A stretch of 64,000 bases of DNA. Source: Amycolatopsis umgeniensis. GTDB lineage: Bacteria; Actinomycetota; Actinomycetes; Mycobacteriales; Pseudonocardiaceae. Positions 57,037-64,000 of the stretch are shown piece after piece. Within the stretch, counting starts at the first letter, position 1. Every line of letters starts with the position of its first letter. The notes under the pieces were generated by a model. That model searched no databases and was not told the DNA's origin. It saw only the letters and a list, made by a program, of their open reading frames with translations. The stretch spans positions 4,216,001 through 4,280,000 of the forward strand of contig NZ_JACHMX010000001.1 of NCBI RefSeq assembly GCF_014205155.1, given 5' to 3'. Position numbers and translations under genes: made by a program.

Positions 57037-58680
57037 CTAGTGGACGCCGATTTCGCGGAGATCCTTGTCGTGCTCGTCGGCGTGGTAGTCCTCGGGCTCG
57101 GTGTCGTCCGTGCCGTTGAAGACCTTCATCTGCCGCGCGACCACCGTGAAGATCACCGCGACCAGCAGGTTCGCCACCAGCGCCACGAAGCCGACGTAGA
57201 TCTGCAGCTGCGAACCGCTGAGCGGGTGCCAGCCGAAGATCGACAGCTTGTCCAGCGCCAGCGCCGAGCCGCCGAAGTGCGCCTTGCCGGTCGCCGCGTT
57301 CGGGATGTTGTAGAGCATGATCAGGCCCCAGCCGATGCCGACCACCCAGCCCGCGATCAAGCCCCAGCGGTGGAACCACCGTGTGTAGAGCGAGATCGCC
57401 ACCGCTGGCAGTGTCTGCAAGATCAGCACCCCGCCGATGAGCTGCAGGTCGATCGAGAACTGCGGGTCGATGAACAGGATGAACGCCACCGCGCCGAACT
57501 TCACGATCAGCGAAGCGAGCTTGGCCTGCTTCGCTTCCTGGCCCGGCGTCGCGTTCTTCTTGATGTACTCCTTGTAGATGTTGCGGGTCCACAGGTTGGC
57601 CGCCGCGATCGACATGATCGCCGCGGGCACCAGCGCCCCGATGCCGATCGCGGCGAACGCGATGCCGGCGAACCACGCCGAGAACTGCGAGTCGAACAGC
57701 ACCGGGACGACGGTGTTCGTGTCGGGTTTACCGGTGGCGTTGTTGGTGATCGGCTTGACCGACGCACTGATCGCGACGTAGCCGAGCAGCGCCAGCAGGC
57801 CCAGGACCAGCGAATACGCCGGGAGCGCGACCATGTTCCGCTTGATCACGCTGCGCCCGCGTGAGGCGAGGACGCTGGTCAGCGAGTGCGGGTACAGGAA
57901 CAGCGCGAGCGCCGAGCCGAGCGCCAAGGTGGCGTACTGCAACTGGTTGTTCGCGTTGAGCAGGATGCCGTCCGACGGCGAGGGAGTCTTGTCGAACTTC
58001 GCCTGGGCCGAGTCGAAGATCGCCGACCAGCCGCCGAGCTTCGAGGGCAGGTAGATGATCGCCACGATGATCACGAGGTAGATCAGGATGTCCTTGACGA
58101 ACGCGATCAACGCGGGCGCACGCAGGCCGGACTGGTAGGTGTAGACCGCCAGGATGATGAAGGCGACCAGCAGCGGCAGGTGGCCGACGATCCCGGAGCC
58201 GTTGATGCCCATGGTCCGCAGCACCGCCTCGAGGCCGACGAGCTGGAGCGCGATGTACGGCATCGTCGCGATGATCCCGGTGATCGCGATCAGCAGCGCC
58301 AGCGTCGGCGAACCGAACCGGCCGCGGACGAAGTCGGCGGGCGTGACGTAACCGCGGACCCGGGAGACCGACCACATGCGCAGCGCGGGCATCAGCACGA
58401 TCGGGTAGACGATGATCGTGTACGGAAGCGCGAACAGGCCCATCGCACCGGCGCTGAACATCAGCGCGGGGACGGCCACGAAGGTGTACGCCGTGTAGAG
58501 GTCGCCGCCGAGCAGGAACCAGGTGATCCACGACCCGAACTTGCGGCCGCCGAGGCCCCATTCGTCGAGGTGGTCCAGGGTGTTGCCGGCCTTCCAGCGT
58601 GACGCGACGAAGCCAAGGACGGTGACCACCGCGAAGAGGACCGCGAAGATGATCAACTCTGGCCACTGGATGTTGGTCAC
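57037..58680 (-). CDS. mctP: sodium:solute symporter, MctP monocarboxylate type
   Basis: The 547-aa symporter has about 13 helices and SSS-family signatures: GGRKFGSWITWFLLGGDLYTAYTF at the start (only part needed: WGLGGRKFGSW), YVTPADFVRGRFGS, and PAAIMSIAAANLWTRNIY. It resembles MctP/MctC carriers of short monocarboxylates (lactate, pyruvate, acetate). It starts at ATG 58680, overlapping the DUF3311 stop by four bases. The C-terminus is acidic. Substrate is inferred from the family. Confidence 0.88.
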   Translation of the reverse strand: MTNIQWPELIIFAVLFAVVTVLGFVASRWKAGNTLDHLDEWGLGGRKFGSWITWFLLGGDLYTAYTFVAVPALMFSAGAMGLFALPYTIIVYPIVLMPALRMWSVSRVRGYVTPADFVRGRFGSPTLALLIAITGIIATMPYIALQLVGLEAVLRTMGINGSGIVGHLPLLVAFIILAVYTYQSGLRAPALIAFVKDILIYLVIIVAIIYLPSKLGGWSAIFDSAQAKFDKTPSPSDGILLNANNQLQYATLALGSALALFLYPHSLTSVLASRGRSVIKRNMVALPAYSLVLGLLALLGYVAISASVKPITNNATGKPDTNTVVPVLFDSQFSAWFAGIAFAAIGIGALVPAAIMSIAAANLWTRNIYKEYIKKNATPGQEAKQAKLASLIVKFGAVAFILFIDPQFSIDLQLIGGVLILQTLPAVAISLYTRWFHRWGLIAGWVVGIGWGLIMLYNIPNAATGKAHFGGSALALDKLSIFGWHPLSGSQLQIYVGFVALVANLLVAVIFTVVARQMKVFNGTDDTEPEDYHADEHDKDLREIGVH

Positions 58681-58955
58681 TTGACGTCCCCCTCGTCGAG
58701 CTCGTCCACGGACAACCGGTCGGGACGGTCACTGGTCGGCTTGTCCCTGGTCATCGCGTAGACGATCCCGGTGCACAGGACGCCGACGGCCACGAACACG
58801 AATTGGAACCAGTAGAAGAACGGCATCCCGAACAGCCGGGGGCCGTCCGTGTTGAACAAGGACGTGATCAGCACCAGCAACGGGATGATCAGCAGGAGGT
58901 TCCAGGGGCTGAACTGAAAACCCCTCACCTTCCCGTCTGCCTTACCTGACGCCAT
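58677..58955 (-). CDS. DUF3311 small subunit of MctP-type transporter
   Basis: The 92-aa protein has two helices (LLLIIPLLVLITSLF and FFYWFQFVFVAVGVLCTGIVYAM) with the conserved DUF3311 pattern, ending in an acidic tail. DUF3311 genes are usually directly upstream of SSS symporter genes and probably encode a small partner. Its stop overlaps the mctP start (ATGA). Confidence 0.88.
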   Translation of the reverse strand: MASGKADGKVRGFQFSPWNLLLIIPLLVLITSLFNTDGPRLFGMPFFYWFQFVFVAVGVLCTGIVYAMTRDKPTSDRPDRLSVDELDEGDVK

Positions 58956-59158
58956 CGGACCTCACCTAACGTTCCCGTACCCGGATGGACCCGATGACCC
59001 TAGAACCTCTCCCCCACCCGGGTCACGCGTGCCCGATATCGATTTGATCAGCGACGCCCGTTCCGACGAAGGGCGGTTGCCGTCCCGCTCCCCGCCGGAT
59101 ATCAATAGCCGCAAGTCGCGAACAGGAACCTTCGCACGCAAGATCAAAGGGGCATCGG

Positions 59159-60775
59159 ATGAAGAAACTCCGCTATGCGGTGGTGATCCCGGCTGTCGCC
59201 GGCACCATGCTGGCCGGGTTCACTCCTGCGTTCGCAGGACCGGAGGCTGCCAAACAGCAGCCTCTGAACTCCACCAACATTCCGGCGCAGTACGCGAACC
59301 AGAAGCTCGACTGGCACAAGTGCACGGCGAACGAGCTGCCGTCCGCGCCGCCGCCGGGGGCCGAAAACATCGAGTGCGCGACCTACCGGGCGCCTCGCAA
59401 CTGGTACAAGTCGAACGAGAACATCGACCTGACGATCGCCGTCAGCCGCCTCGCCGCCACCAGCGGCAACGCGACGGCCAGCGTCATCACGAACCCCGGC
59501 GGCCCCGGCGCGCCCGGCCGTAACTTCCCGGCGCGTCTGCGCAACCAGACGAAGCTGCGCGCGAACCAGGAGATCATCGGTCTCGACCCGCGCGGCACCG
59601 GCAAGAGCACCAACATCACCTGCGGCAACGCGATCGGCACCGGCTCGGACCTCGACCCGCGCGACCGCAGCCGGGCGAACCTCAACCTGATCCTGGACGC
59701 CACCAAGTACGCGGCGGACTCCTGCCAGGTGAAGTCCGGCGAGCTGGGCCCGCTCATCAACACCGCCCAGACCATCCGTGACATCGACCTGCTGCGCGTC
59801 CTCCTGGGCCGCGACAAGATCAACTGGGTCGGCTACTCGGCGGGCACCTGGATGGGCGCGCACTACGCGCAGCAGTTCCCCACCCGGACCGGCAAGTTCC
59901 TGCTCGACTCGTCGACCGAGTTCACGACGACCTGGCAGAACTCCTTCGACGGGCAGCCGCTCGGCTTCGAGCGCCGCTGGCGTCAGGACTTCCTGCCGTG
60001 GATCGGCAAGTACAACAAGGTCTACAACTTCGGCAAGAACGGCGAAGCCGCTCGTCAGAGCTACGAGAAGGTCCGCTTCGCGCTGACGCAGAACCCCGTC
60101 GAGGTGGACGGCGTCCCGGTTTCGGCCAACGCCCTCGACTCGACCATCGCGTCGTACCTCTACTCGAAGCGCAACTTCCCGGCACTGGCCGACTACCTGG
60201 TCAACCTGAAGACGCTGACCGAGGGCACCGGGACCCAGCAGCAGAAGGCCTCGGCCGCCCAGAAGGTCAAGGCGGAGACCGTCGACGGTGACGGCGTCAT
60301 CGGCCCGCAGCCGCTGTTCGTCCCGAGCGACGGCGACGCCTACAACGCCAGCTTCTGGTCCATCCCCTGCAACGAGGGCCCGTGGACCGGCAACCGGCAG
60401 AGCGTCATCCGCCAGTCGCAGAAGCTGATCGACCGCGATCTGCCGCTGCTCGGCGCCGGCTGGCTGATCCAGCCGTGCATCTTCTGGAAGAACAAGCCGG
60501 TCGACCTGCCGAAGCTCGACGGCCGCGGCGTCCCGCCGGTGCTGATCGTCCAGTCGGTGCACGACCCGGCGACCCCGATCGAGGGCGCGACCCGTGCGCA
60601 CCGCGCGTTCGCCAACTCGCGGATGATCACGGTGACCGGTGAGGGTGACCACGGCATCTACGCCGGCGGCAACGCGGGTGTGGACAAGGTCGTGGAGGAC
60701 TTCCTCGTCGACGGCAAGGTGCCGAACGACCAGAGCCTCCCCGGACTCCCACTTCCGGTGCCCGCGGGCGGCTGA
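59159..60775 (+). CDS. secreted alpha/beta hydrolase, tripeptidyl-aminopeptidase-like
   Basis: The 538-aa protein has a Sec signal (about 1-26, ending AFA) and an alpha/beta hydrolase with a TAP-like C-terminal domain. Nucleophile Ser is in VGYSAGTWMGAHYA; oxyanion-side NPGGPGAPG; Asp in QSVHDPATPIEGA; His in GEGDHGIYAGG. Family members cleave N-terminal tripeptides from secreted proteins in Streptomyces. AAAGGGG precedes ATG 59159. Several Cys pairs fit an exported enzyme. Divergent from the DUF3311-mctP operon. Confidence 0.9.
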   Translation: MKKLRYAVVIPAVAGTMLAGFTPAFAGPEAAKQQPLNSTNIPAQYANQKLDWHKCTANELPSAPPPGAENIECATYRAPRNWYKSNENIDLTIAVSRLAATSGNATASVITNPGGPGAPGRNFPARLRNQTKLRANQEIIGLDPRGTGKSTNITCGNAIGTGSDLDPRDRSRANLNLILDATKYAADSCQVKSGELGPLINTAQTIRDIDLLRVLLGRDKINWVGYSAGTWMGAHYAQQFPTRTGKFLLDSSTEFTTTWQNSFDGQPLGFERRWRQDFLPWIGKYNKVYNFGKNGEAARQSYEKVRFALTQNPVEVDGVPVSANALDSTIASYLYSKRNFPALADYLVNLKTLTEGTGTQQQKASAAQKVKAETVDGDGVIGPQPLFVPSDGDAYNASFWSIPCNEGPWTGNRQSVIRQSQKLIDRDLPLLGAGWLIQPCIFWKNKPVDLPKLDGRGVPPVLIVQSVHDPATPIEGATRAHRAFANSRMITVTGEGDHGIYAGGNAGVDKVVEDFLVDGKVPNDQSLPGLPLPVPAGG

Positions 60776-60856
60776 AGCCCCTAGGGATTGTGGCCCCGTC
60801 GAGTTTCGGCTCGGCGGGGCCTTTCCTGTGGGCGGTCCACACACCTGTGCACAGAG

Positions 60857-60865
60857 TTATCCACA
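60857..60865 (+). other. consensus DnaA box
   Basis: TTATCCACA is an exact DnaA-box consensus, with a related CTGTGCACAG palindrome just upstream. It is isolated in the 303-base gap 60776-61078 and may be chance or a titration site. Confidence 0.35.
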
Positions 60866-60945
60866 GGCTGGGGGTAACTCGGTGGGGACAACTCAGCGGG
60901 CGGCGGTGGCCAGTGGGTCGGGTTGGTCGCGAGTGGCGTTCCGGG

Positions 60946-61000
60946 TGTCGCGAAAGCCACTTTCGGGACGTCTGATGTCCTGAAAGTGGCTTTCGCGACA
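60946..61000. repeat. 24-bp intergenic palindrome (GCGAAAGCCACTTTCGC family)
   Basis: Arms of 24 bases (60946-60969 and 60977-61000) pair with one wobble around a 7-base loop. The core GCGAAAGCCACTTTCG is shared with 56286-56332. It sits between the hydrolase and XRE genes and may terminate the former. Confidence 0.7.
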
Positions 61001-61078
61001 TCACGGTCGCGAAGAGGTGTGAGCCGGGAAACGCCACTCACGACCAGCAGGCGCGCGACCGGTATTAGTATTGGCCTC

Positions 61079-61357
61079 ATGGTGCGAGTGCCGTTGACGG
61101 ACGAGGAACGCGAACGAGGCGAGCGGCTGGGGCTGGCGCTCCGGGACGCGCGCGCGTCGGCGTCGCGAAGCATGGTCGAGGTCGCGACGGAGGCCGGGAT
61201 CTCGGTGGAGACGCTCCGGAAGATCGAGACCGGCCGGATCCCGACACCCGCCTTCTTCACGGTGGCGGCGATCGCGGACGCCGTCGGGCTGCCGCTGGAC
61301 GTGCTGCGGGCGACCGTGGAAAACACGGGCGCCGGAGAGGTCGCCGAAGCCAGTTAG
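61079..61357 (+). CDS. XRE-family helix-turn-helix regulator
   Basis: The 92-aa protein is essentially one HTH domain: LGLALRDARASASRSMVEVATEAGISVETLRKIETGRIP, where the recognition helix is SVETLRKIE, with a C-terminal helix. A TAGTAT element about 8 bases upstream suggests a leaderless transcript from ATG 61079. No partner (toxin or antitoxin) is adjacent on the same strand. Its 3' side is followed by tandem repeats. Confidence 0.85.
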   Translation: MVRVPLTDEERERGERLGLALRDARASASRSMVEVATEAGISVETLRKIETGRIPTPAFFTVAAIADAVGLPLDVLRATVENTGAGEVAEAS

Positions 61358-61434
61358 GGCGATCTCGCGTGATCAGAGGGCGATCTCGCGTGATTAGAAG
61401 GCGATCTCGCGTGATTGGGGGCGGATCACGCGAG
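61358..61434. repeat. three tandem 21-bp repeats ending in a hairpin
   Basis: GGCGATCTCGCGTGATNAGA starts at 61358, 61379 and 61400, a strict 21-base period. The last copy pairs (CTCGCGTGAT, 61406-61415) with ATCACGCGAG (61425-61434), a perfect 10-bp hairpin. It lies between convergent genes and looks like a terminator whose 5' arm has been triplicated. Confidence 0.75.
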
Positions 61435-62010
61435 TCAGGGGCGCAGGGTGGCCAAGGTGTGCGCGCGGTCGTTCAGGTAGAGGAAGCCGTCGATCGGCAG
61501 GTCGAAGCTGTTCAGCAGGCTTTCCAGGGTGGCGAATTCGTCCACGCCGAGCCGTAGGTTCTCGTTCACCGCGTGCGCGACGAGGACGTCGGCCAGTTCT
61601 TCCCACTCACCCGACCAGTGCAGGGTGCGGTAGAAGGCGAGGACGTCCGGCGCGACGCGGTCGGCGATCTGGTCGAGCAGGCTGTCGCCGAAGAAGCTGA
61701 TGCGGCCGGCGGCCAGGTCGGCGACTGTCGGGTTCGCCGGGTCGGCCGCGGCATCGGGATTGCGGACCACGCCGGGACCCGCCACCGGATAGCCCGTCTT
61801 GACGTCGCCGTTGTCCTCGACCAGCACGATCAGGTGCACGCCGTACCGCTCGCCCGCGCAGCGCCAGCGGCCGTTGTGCTGTCTGCGGCGGGGTTCGCTC
61901 GGATCGTTCGCGACGTCCTTGATCACCGCGATGATCTGCTCGTCGGTCCAGCCCGCGGGGAACTCGCTGGTCGCCCGCCGCCCCTTGCCCGGTGCGTGCC
62001 CGCCGCCCAC
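61435..62010 (-). CDS. orphan truncated EndoU-like domain with immunity-like tail
   Basis: The 191-aa protein begins with GGGHAPGKGRRATSEFPAGW, then DEQIIAVIKDVANDP, GRWRCAGERYGVHLIVLVEDNG and VKTGYPV, the pattern of the bacterial EndoU RNase domain. EndoU uses two His about 15 residues apart; the protein starts at the second, and the sequence upstream in frame lacks the first, so it is probably not an active nuclease. Residues about 90-191 (LLDQIADRVAPDVLAFYRTLHW...LLNSFDLPIDGFLYL) are helical and resemble small immunity-type proteins. GTG 62010 follows AAGGAG. No delivery domain or toxin neighbour is seen. Confidence 0.65.
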   Translation of the reverse strand: MGGGHAPGKGRRATSEFPAGWTDEQIIAVIKDVANDPSEPRRRQHNGRWRCAGERYGVHLIVLVEDNGDVKTGYPVAGPGVVRNPDAAADPANPTVADLAAGRISFFGDSLLDQIADRVAPDVLAFYRTLHWSGEWEELADVLVAHAVNENLRLGVDEFATLESLLNSFDLPIDGFLYLNDRAHTLATLRP

Positions 62011-62040
62011 TCGTGCTCCTTTCGTCGCATCGAGGGTAAC

Positions 62041-62074
62041 CCGCGTTCGGAGTATTCGAATGATCCGAACGCGG
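62041..62074 (-). terminator. terminator after the ABC membrane-protein gene
   Basis: CCGCGTTCGGA and TCCGAACGCGG form a perfect 11-bp stem, with an inner ATTCGAAT palindrome in the loop, 12 bases beyond the minus-strand stop at 62087. Confidence 0.7.
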
Positions 62075-62086
62075 GAACGGGTGACC

Positions 62087-63331
62087 TCAGGCGATCACGG
62101 ACAGCAAGACGGAACCGACGACCAGCACGTCGACTCCCCTCAGCGCTTGGAGCCCGGCGGCACCGCCGCTGACGTCGTAGTTCATCGGCGGCCGGGTCGC
62201 CGTCCGGAGCGCGGCGAAGACGGCGAGCGGGATCGCGAGCCACACCGGCCAGGCCGGAGTCACCCCGAGCGTCAGCGTCACCAAGCCGAGCAGGCCTCCC
62301 CAGCCGAGGCCGAGCACCGCGATCACCAGGCCGTTGACCAGCCGTAGCTCCCAGTCGGACGCGCCGAGCCATCGCCTGCGGCCGGGGTTGCGCCACAGTT
62401 CGCCGAGCCCGCCGACGAACGGCACCAGCGCCGCGTACGCGCCGAGCGCGAACAGCGGCCCCGCCGGGACGGCCGGGAACGCCAGATGTCCGGCACCGAC
62501 CAGGCACGCGATCACCACACTGGCCGCCGCGAAACGCGAACGGCCGAGCACCCCGGCCCACGCGAGCCGCAGCGCCGTCGGACGCCGCAGCGAAAGCCAA
62601 GGCACCGGCTTCGATTCCGGGATCAGCAGCATCGGGTCCATGAAGACCGCGGCCATCGCCCGCAGGAGCCGCGCGTTCCAGCCGTCGACGAGGTCCTGGC
62701 GCCCGACCCTGGACACCGGTTCGCCGCCGAAGGCCACCGCCACCGCGACAACGAACAGCGCACCGGCCAGCACTTCGACCGCGATCGGGCCCAGCCCGGC
62801 GGCGGCCACCGCCAGACCGGCCACCGCGAGCACGACCGGCGCGAACGTTTCCCCGCGGATCGCGGTCCGCCGCGCGGTGACGGCGGCCAGGACCGCCCCG
62901 GCGGCGGTCAACGCCGACATCGCGATCCAGACGTCCTTCGATCCGCCGCCGATCGCGGTGACCAGCGCCCCGGTGTAGCCGACCACCACGACCAGCCCGA
63001 GCCAGAGCGTCCACATCCGCTTCGCGACGACACGGCGCCTGTCGACACCGGCGAAGTCCATCCACGTCAGCGCCGCCGGTTCGGCCCAGACGAAACCGCG
63101 GCGCAACAGGCTGCGCCAGAAGATCGCGCACAGCACGATCAGCAGGCCGAACACCGCCGGGAAATCCACAAGGGACTGTCCAAAAAGGAAATGACGCAGC
63201 TTCGGCAGGTTCTCGAACGCGGTGAAGAGCGCGCCGAAACCGAACAGCGCGAGAAAGGTCTGGTAATCCCCGTTGAGCAGTCCGCCGAATCGCTGTCGTC
63301 CCGGAACGTGCGTGGGGGCCTTCGTGGTCAC
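62087..63331 (-). CDS. polytopic membrane protein, ABC transporter partner
   Basis: The 414-aa protein has about nine or ten hydrophobic helices (for example FLALFGFGALFTAF, FGLLIVLCAIFWRSLL, LWLGLVVVVGYTGALVTAIG, VLAVAGLAVAAAGLG, LVTLTLGVTPAWPVWLAIPLAVFAAL). No family is recognised, but it follows the ABC ATPase gene with a four-base GTGA overlap, so it is very likely the permease or a dedicated partner. GTG 63331 is preferred; GTG 63334 is adjacent. Substrate unknown. Confidence 0.75.
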   Translation of the reverse strand: MTTKAPTHVPGRQRFGGLLNGDYQTFLALFGFGALFTAFENLPKLRHFLFGQSLVDFPAVFGLLIVLCAIFWRSLLRRGFVWAEPAALTWMDFAGVDRRRVVAKRMWTLWLGLVVVVGYTGALVTAIGGGSKDVWIAMSALTAAGAVLAAVTARRTAIRGETFAPVVLAVAGLAVAAAGLGPIAVEVLAGALFVVAVAVAFGGEPVSRVGRQDLVDGWNARLLRAMAAVFMDPMLLIPESKPVPWLSLRRPTALRLAWAGVLGRSRFAAASVVIACLVGAGHLAFPAVPAGPLFALGAYAALVPFVGGLGELWRNPGRRRWLGASDWELRLVNGLVIAVLGLGWGGLLGLVTLTLGVTPAWPVWLAIPLAVFAALRTATRPPMNYDVSGGAAGLQALRGVDVLVVGSVLLSVIA

Positions 63332-63933
63332 CACAGCTCGAGGGTCGAGTCGGCCGCTTCGAGCAGCGGGGGATGGTGTGTCGCCACCACGACCGCCGCC
63401 CCGGCGCCGGTCGAACGCGCGATCAGCGACGTCAGCCATTCCTTCCCGGCGACGTCGAGCGCCCGCTCGGGCTCGTCGAGCAGCAGGACGTCGTGCGGCC
63501 GCGCCGTCGCGCCGAGGAGCAGCAGACGGCGGCGCTGCCCGGCGGAGAACTTGCCCGCGGTGACCTTCGCGCGTTCGGACAGGCCCGCGTCCGACAACAA
63601 GGCTTCGTGATCGCCGAGATCGGCTCCGAACGAACCCTCCAGCACTTCGAGATGCTGGAGCGGGGTCAATTCGGCGAAGAAATCGGAATCGTCGAACAGG
63701 ACGGAGACCTTGCGGCGAAAGGAAAGGTCACGCTCGTCGGGTTTTCCGCCCGCGACGACGACGCGTCCTCGTTGCGGCGCCTGCGTTCCGTACAGGCACC
63801 TCAGCAAAGTCGATTTCCCGACCCCGTTCGGGCCCGCGATCACCGCGCATTCGCCCGCTTCGACCTCGAAATCGAGGTCTTCGAACAACCAGTGCTCCCC
63901 GGCCTTGACGCCGAGCCCGCGTACGTCGATCAT
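63328..63933 (-). CDS. ABC transporter ATPase, short type
   Basis: The 201-aa ATPase has Walker A AGPNGVGKSTLL, a Q-loop around SVLFDDSDFF (unusual, Asp where Gln is expected), signature FSAGQRRRLLLL and Walker B DVLLLDEPERALD, with His in VATHHPP. The signature (FSAGQ) and Q-loop differ from typical LSGGQ forms, as in small export-type ATPases. It starts at ATG 63933, overlapping the upstream partial gene (ATGA), and is coupled to the membrane-protein gene downstream. Confidence 0.88.
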   Translation of the reverse strand: MIDVRGLGVKAGEHWLFEDLDFEVEAGECAVIAGPNGVGKSTLLRCLYGTQAPQRGRVVVAGGKPDERDLSFRRKVSVLFDDSDFFAELTPLQHLEVLEGSFGADLGDHEALLSDAGLSERAKVTAGKFSAGQRRRLLLLGATARPHDVLLLDEPERALDVAGKEWLTSLIARSTGAGAAVVVATHHPPLLEAADSTLELW

Positions 63934-64000
63934 TTGCCGCGCACCAGGTCGATCACCGGTGCGAGCGGCTCCATATTGCGCTCGAGCACGGTGAAATACG
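63930..64000 (-). CDS. C-terminal end of an unidentified gene
   Basis: Only the last 22 codons (YFTVLERNMEPLAPVIDLVRGK) lie in the window, with the stop at 63932-63930 overlapping the ATPase start by four bases (ATGA). It is the first gene of the visible ABC operon. Too short to identify. Confidence 0.6.
   Translation of the reverse strand, partial: YFTVLERNMEPLAPVIDLVRGK

Noticed and set aside
56286..61000. Insertion-sequence ends or MITE
   Set aside because: Palindromes are single hairpins; I see no terminal repeats with target duplications and no transposase. A repeat family remains possible and is listed as a finding.
61358..61434. CRISPR array
   Set aside because: The three 21-bp units are directly adjacent with no spacers and no cas genes nearby.
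1..64000. tRNA, rRNA, or riboswitch
   Set aside because: No cloverleaf with a TTC arm, ribosomal sequence, or recognised aptamer core was found by reading the intergenic regions; a covariance-model search would be decisive.

Overview
The window is high-GC actinobacterial chromosome. Codon bias, GTG/TTG starts, leaderless-looking promoters and gene content (FadE5/FabG4/HtdX/FadA2 homologues, ESX accessory genes, DUF3558 lipoprotein, TipA- and ECF42-type regulators) fit Pseudonocardiaceae, most likely Amycolatopsis; the genus is an inference. I see no rRNA, tRNA, CRISPR array, transposase, phage gene or biosynthetic gene cluster, so this is mostly core and shell chromosome.

Layout. 1-5.5 kb: VanZ tail, small membrane protein, Mug-type DNA glycosylase, atypical NarL/LuxR regulator, FadE5-type acyl-CoA dehydrogenase, two tandem GlsB-like membrane proteins, leucine-rich-repeat protein. 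5.5-13.4 kb: VanW/YoaR protein, GroES-like protein, thioredoxin-NHL protein, SMI1-like protein, SRPBCC protein, large beta-helix membrane protein. 13.7-16.8 kb: four-gene ESX (type VII) accessory operon without secretion core. 16.8-19.2 kb: polar amino-acid ABC importer. 19.4-23.4 kb: small secreted four-Cys protein, then a circularly permuted ATP-grasp/alpha-E/transglutaminase operon. 23.4-26.5 kb: siderophore importer split around an iron box. 26.5-32.8 kb: dehalogenase-like hydrolase, M20 peptidase, branched-chain 2-oxoacid dehydrogenase E1a-E1b-E2. 33-37.6 kb: TetR plus ABC exporter, pentapeptide-like membrane protein, FxsA. 37.6-39.4 kb: AlbA_2-type ATP-binding regulator behind a 56-bp perfect inverted repeat. 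39.4-45.1 kb: two SCP2 proteins, TetR, HtdX, FabG4, FadA2. 45.2-47 kb: DrrAB-type exporter. 47-56.1 kb: YciI/DGPF, DoxX, GDPD, TipA-like MerR, AAA ATPase, amine oxidoreductase, 49-aa basic protein, MarR-GNAT fusion, ECF42 operon. 56.4-64 kb: ceramidase-like protein, MctP symporter with DUF3311 partner, secreted tripeptidyl-peptidase-like hydrolase, XRE regulator, orphan truncated EndoU protein, and an ABC system running off the end.

The strongest connecting signal is regulatory. One palindromic operator (arms TAACCTACT / AGTAGGTTA) lies before fadE5 (2.1 kb), between the SCP2 pair and its divergent TetR gene (40.8 kb), and between fabG4 and fadA2 (43.8 kb). This suggests a TetR-controlled fatty-acid or sterol regulon split over 40 kb that brings together homologues of the contiguous mycobacterial Rv0238-Rv0244c genes. 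A second signal is a 13-bp palindrome, GTCCA-N3-TGGAC, found seven times, always inside genes and always in frame as Ser-x-(Val/Leu)-Asp, often at the cost of rare codons. A third is a family of long, near-perfect intergenic palindromes at gene ends. Other points of interest are a TipA-like gene with an internal start, an ECF42 promoter overlapping the preceding gene's end, and a truncated EndoU domain fused to an immunity-like tail.
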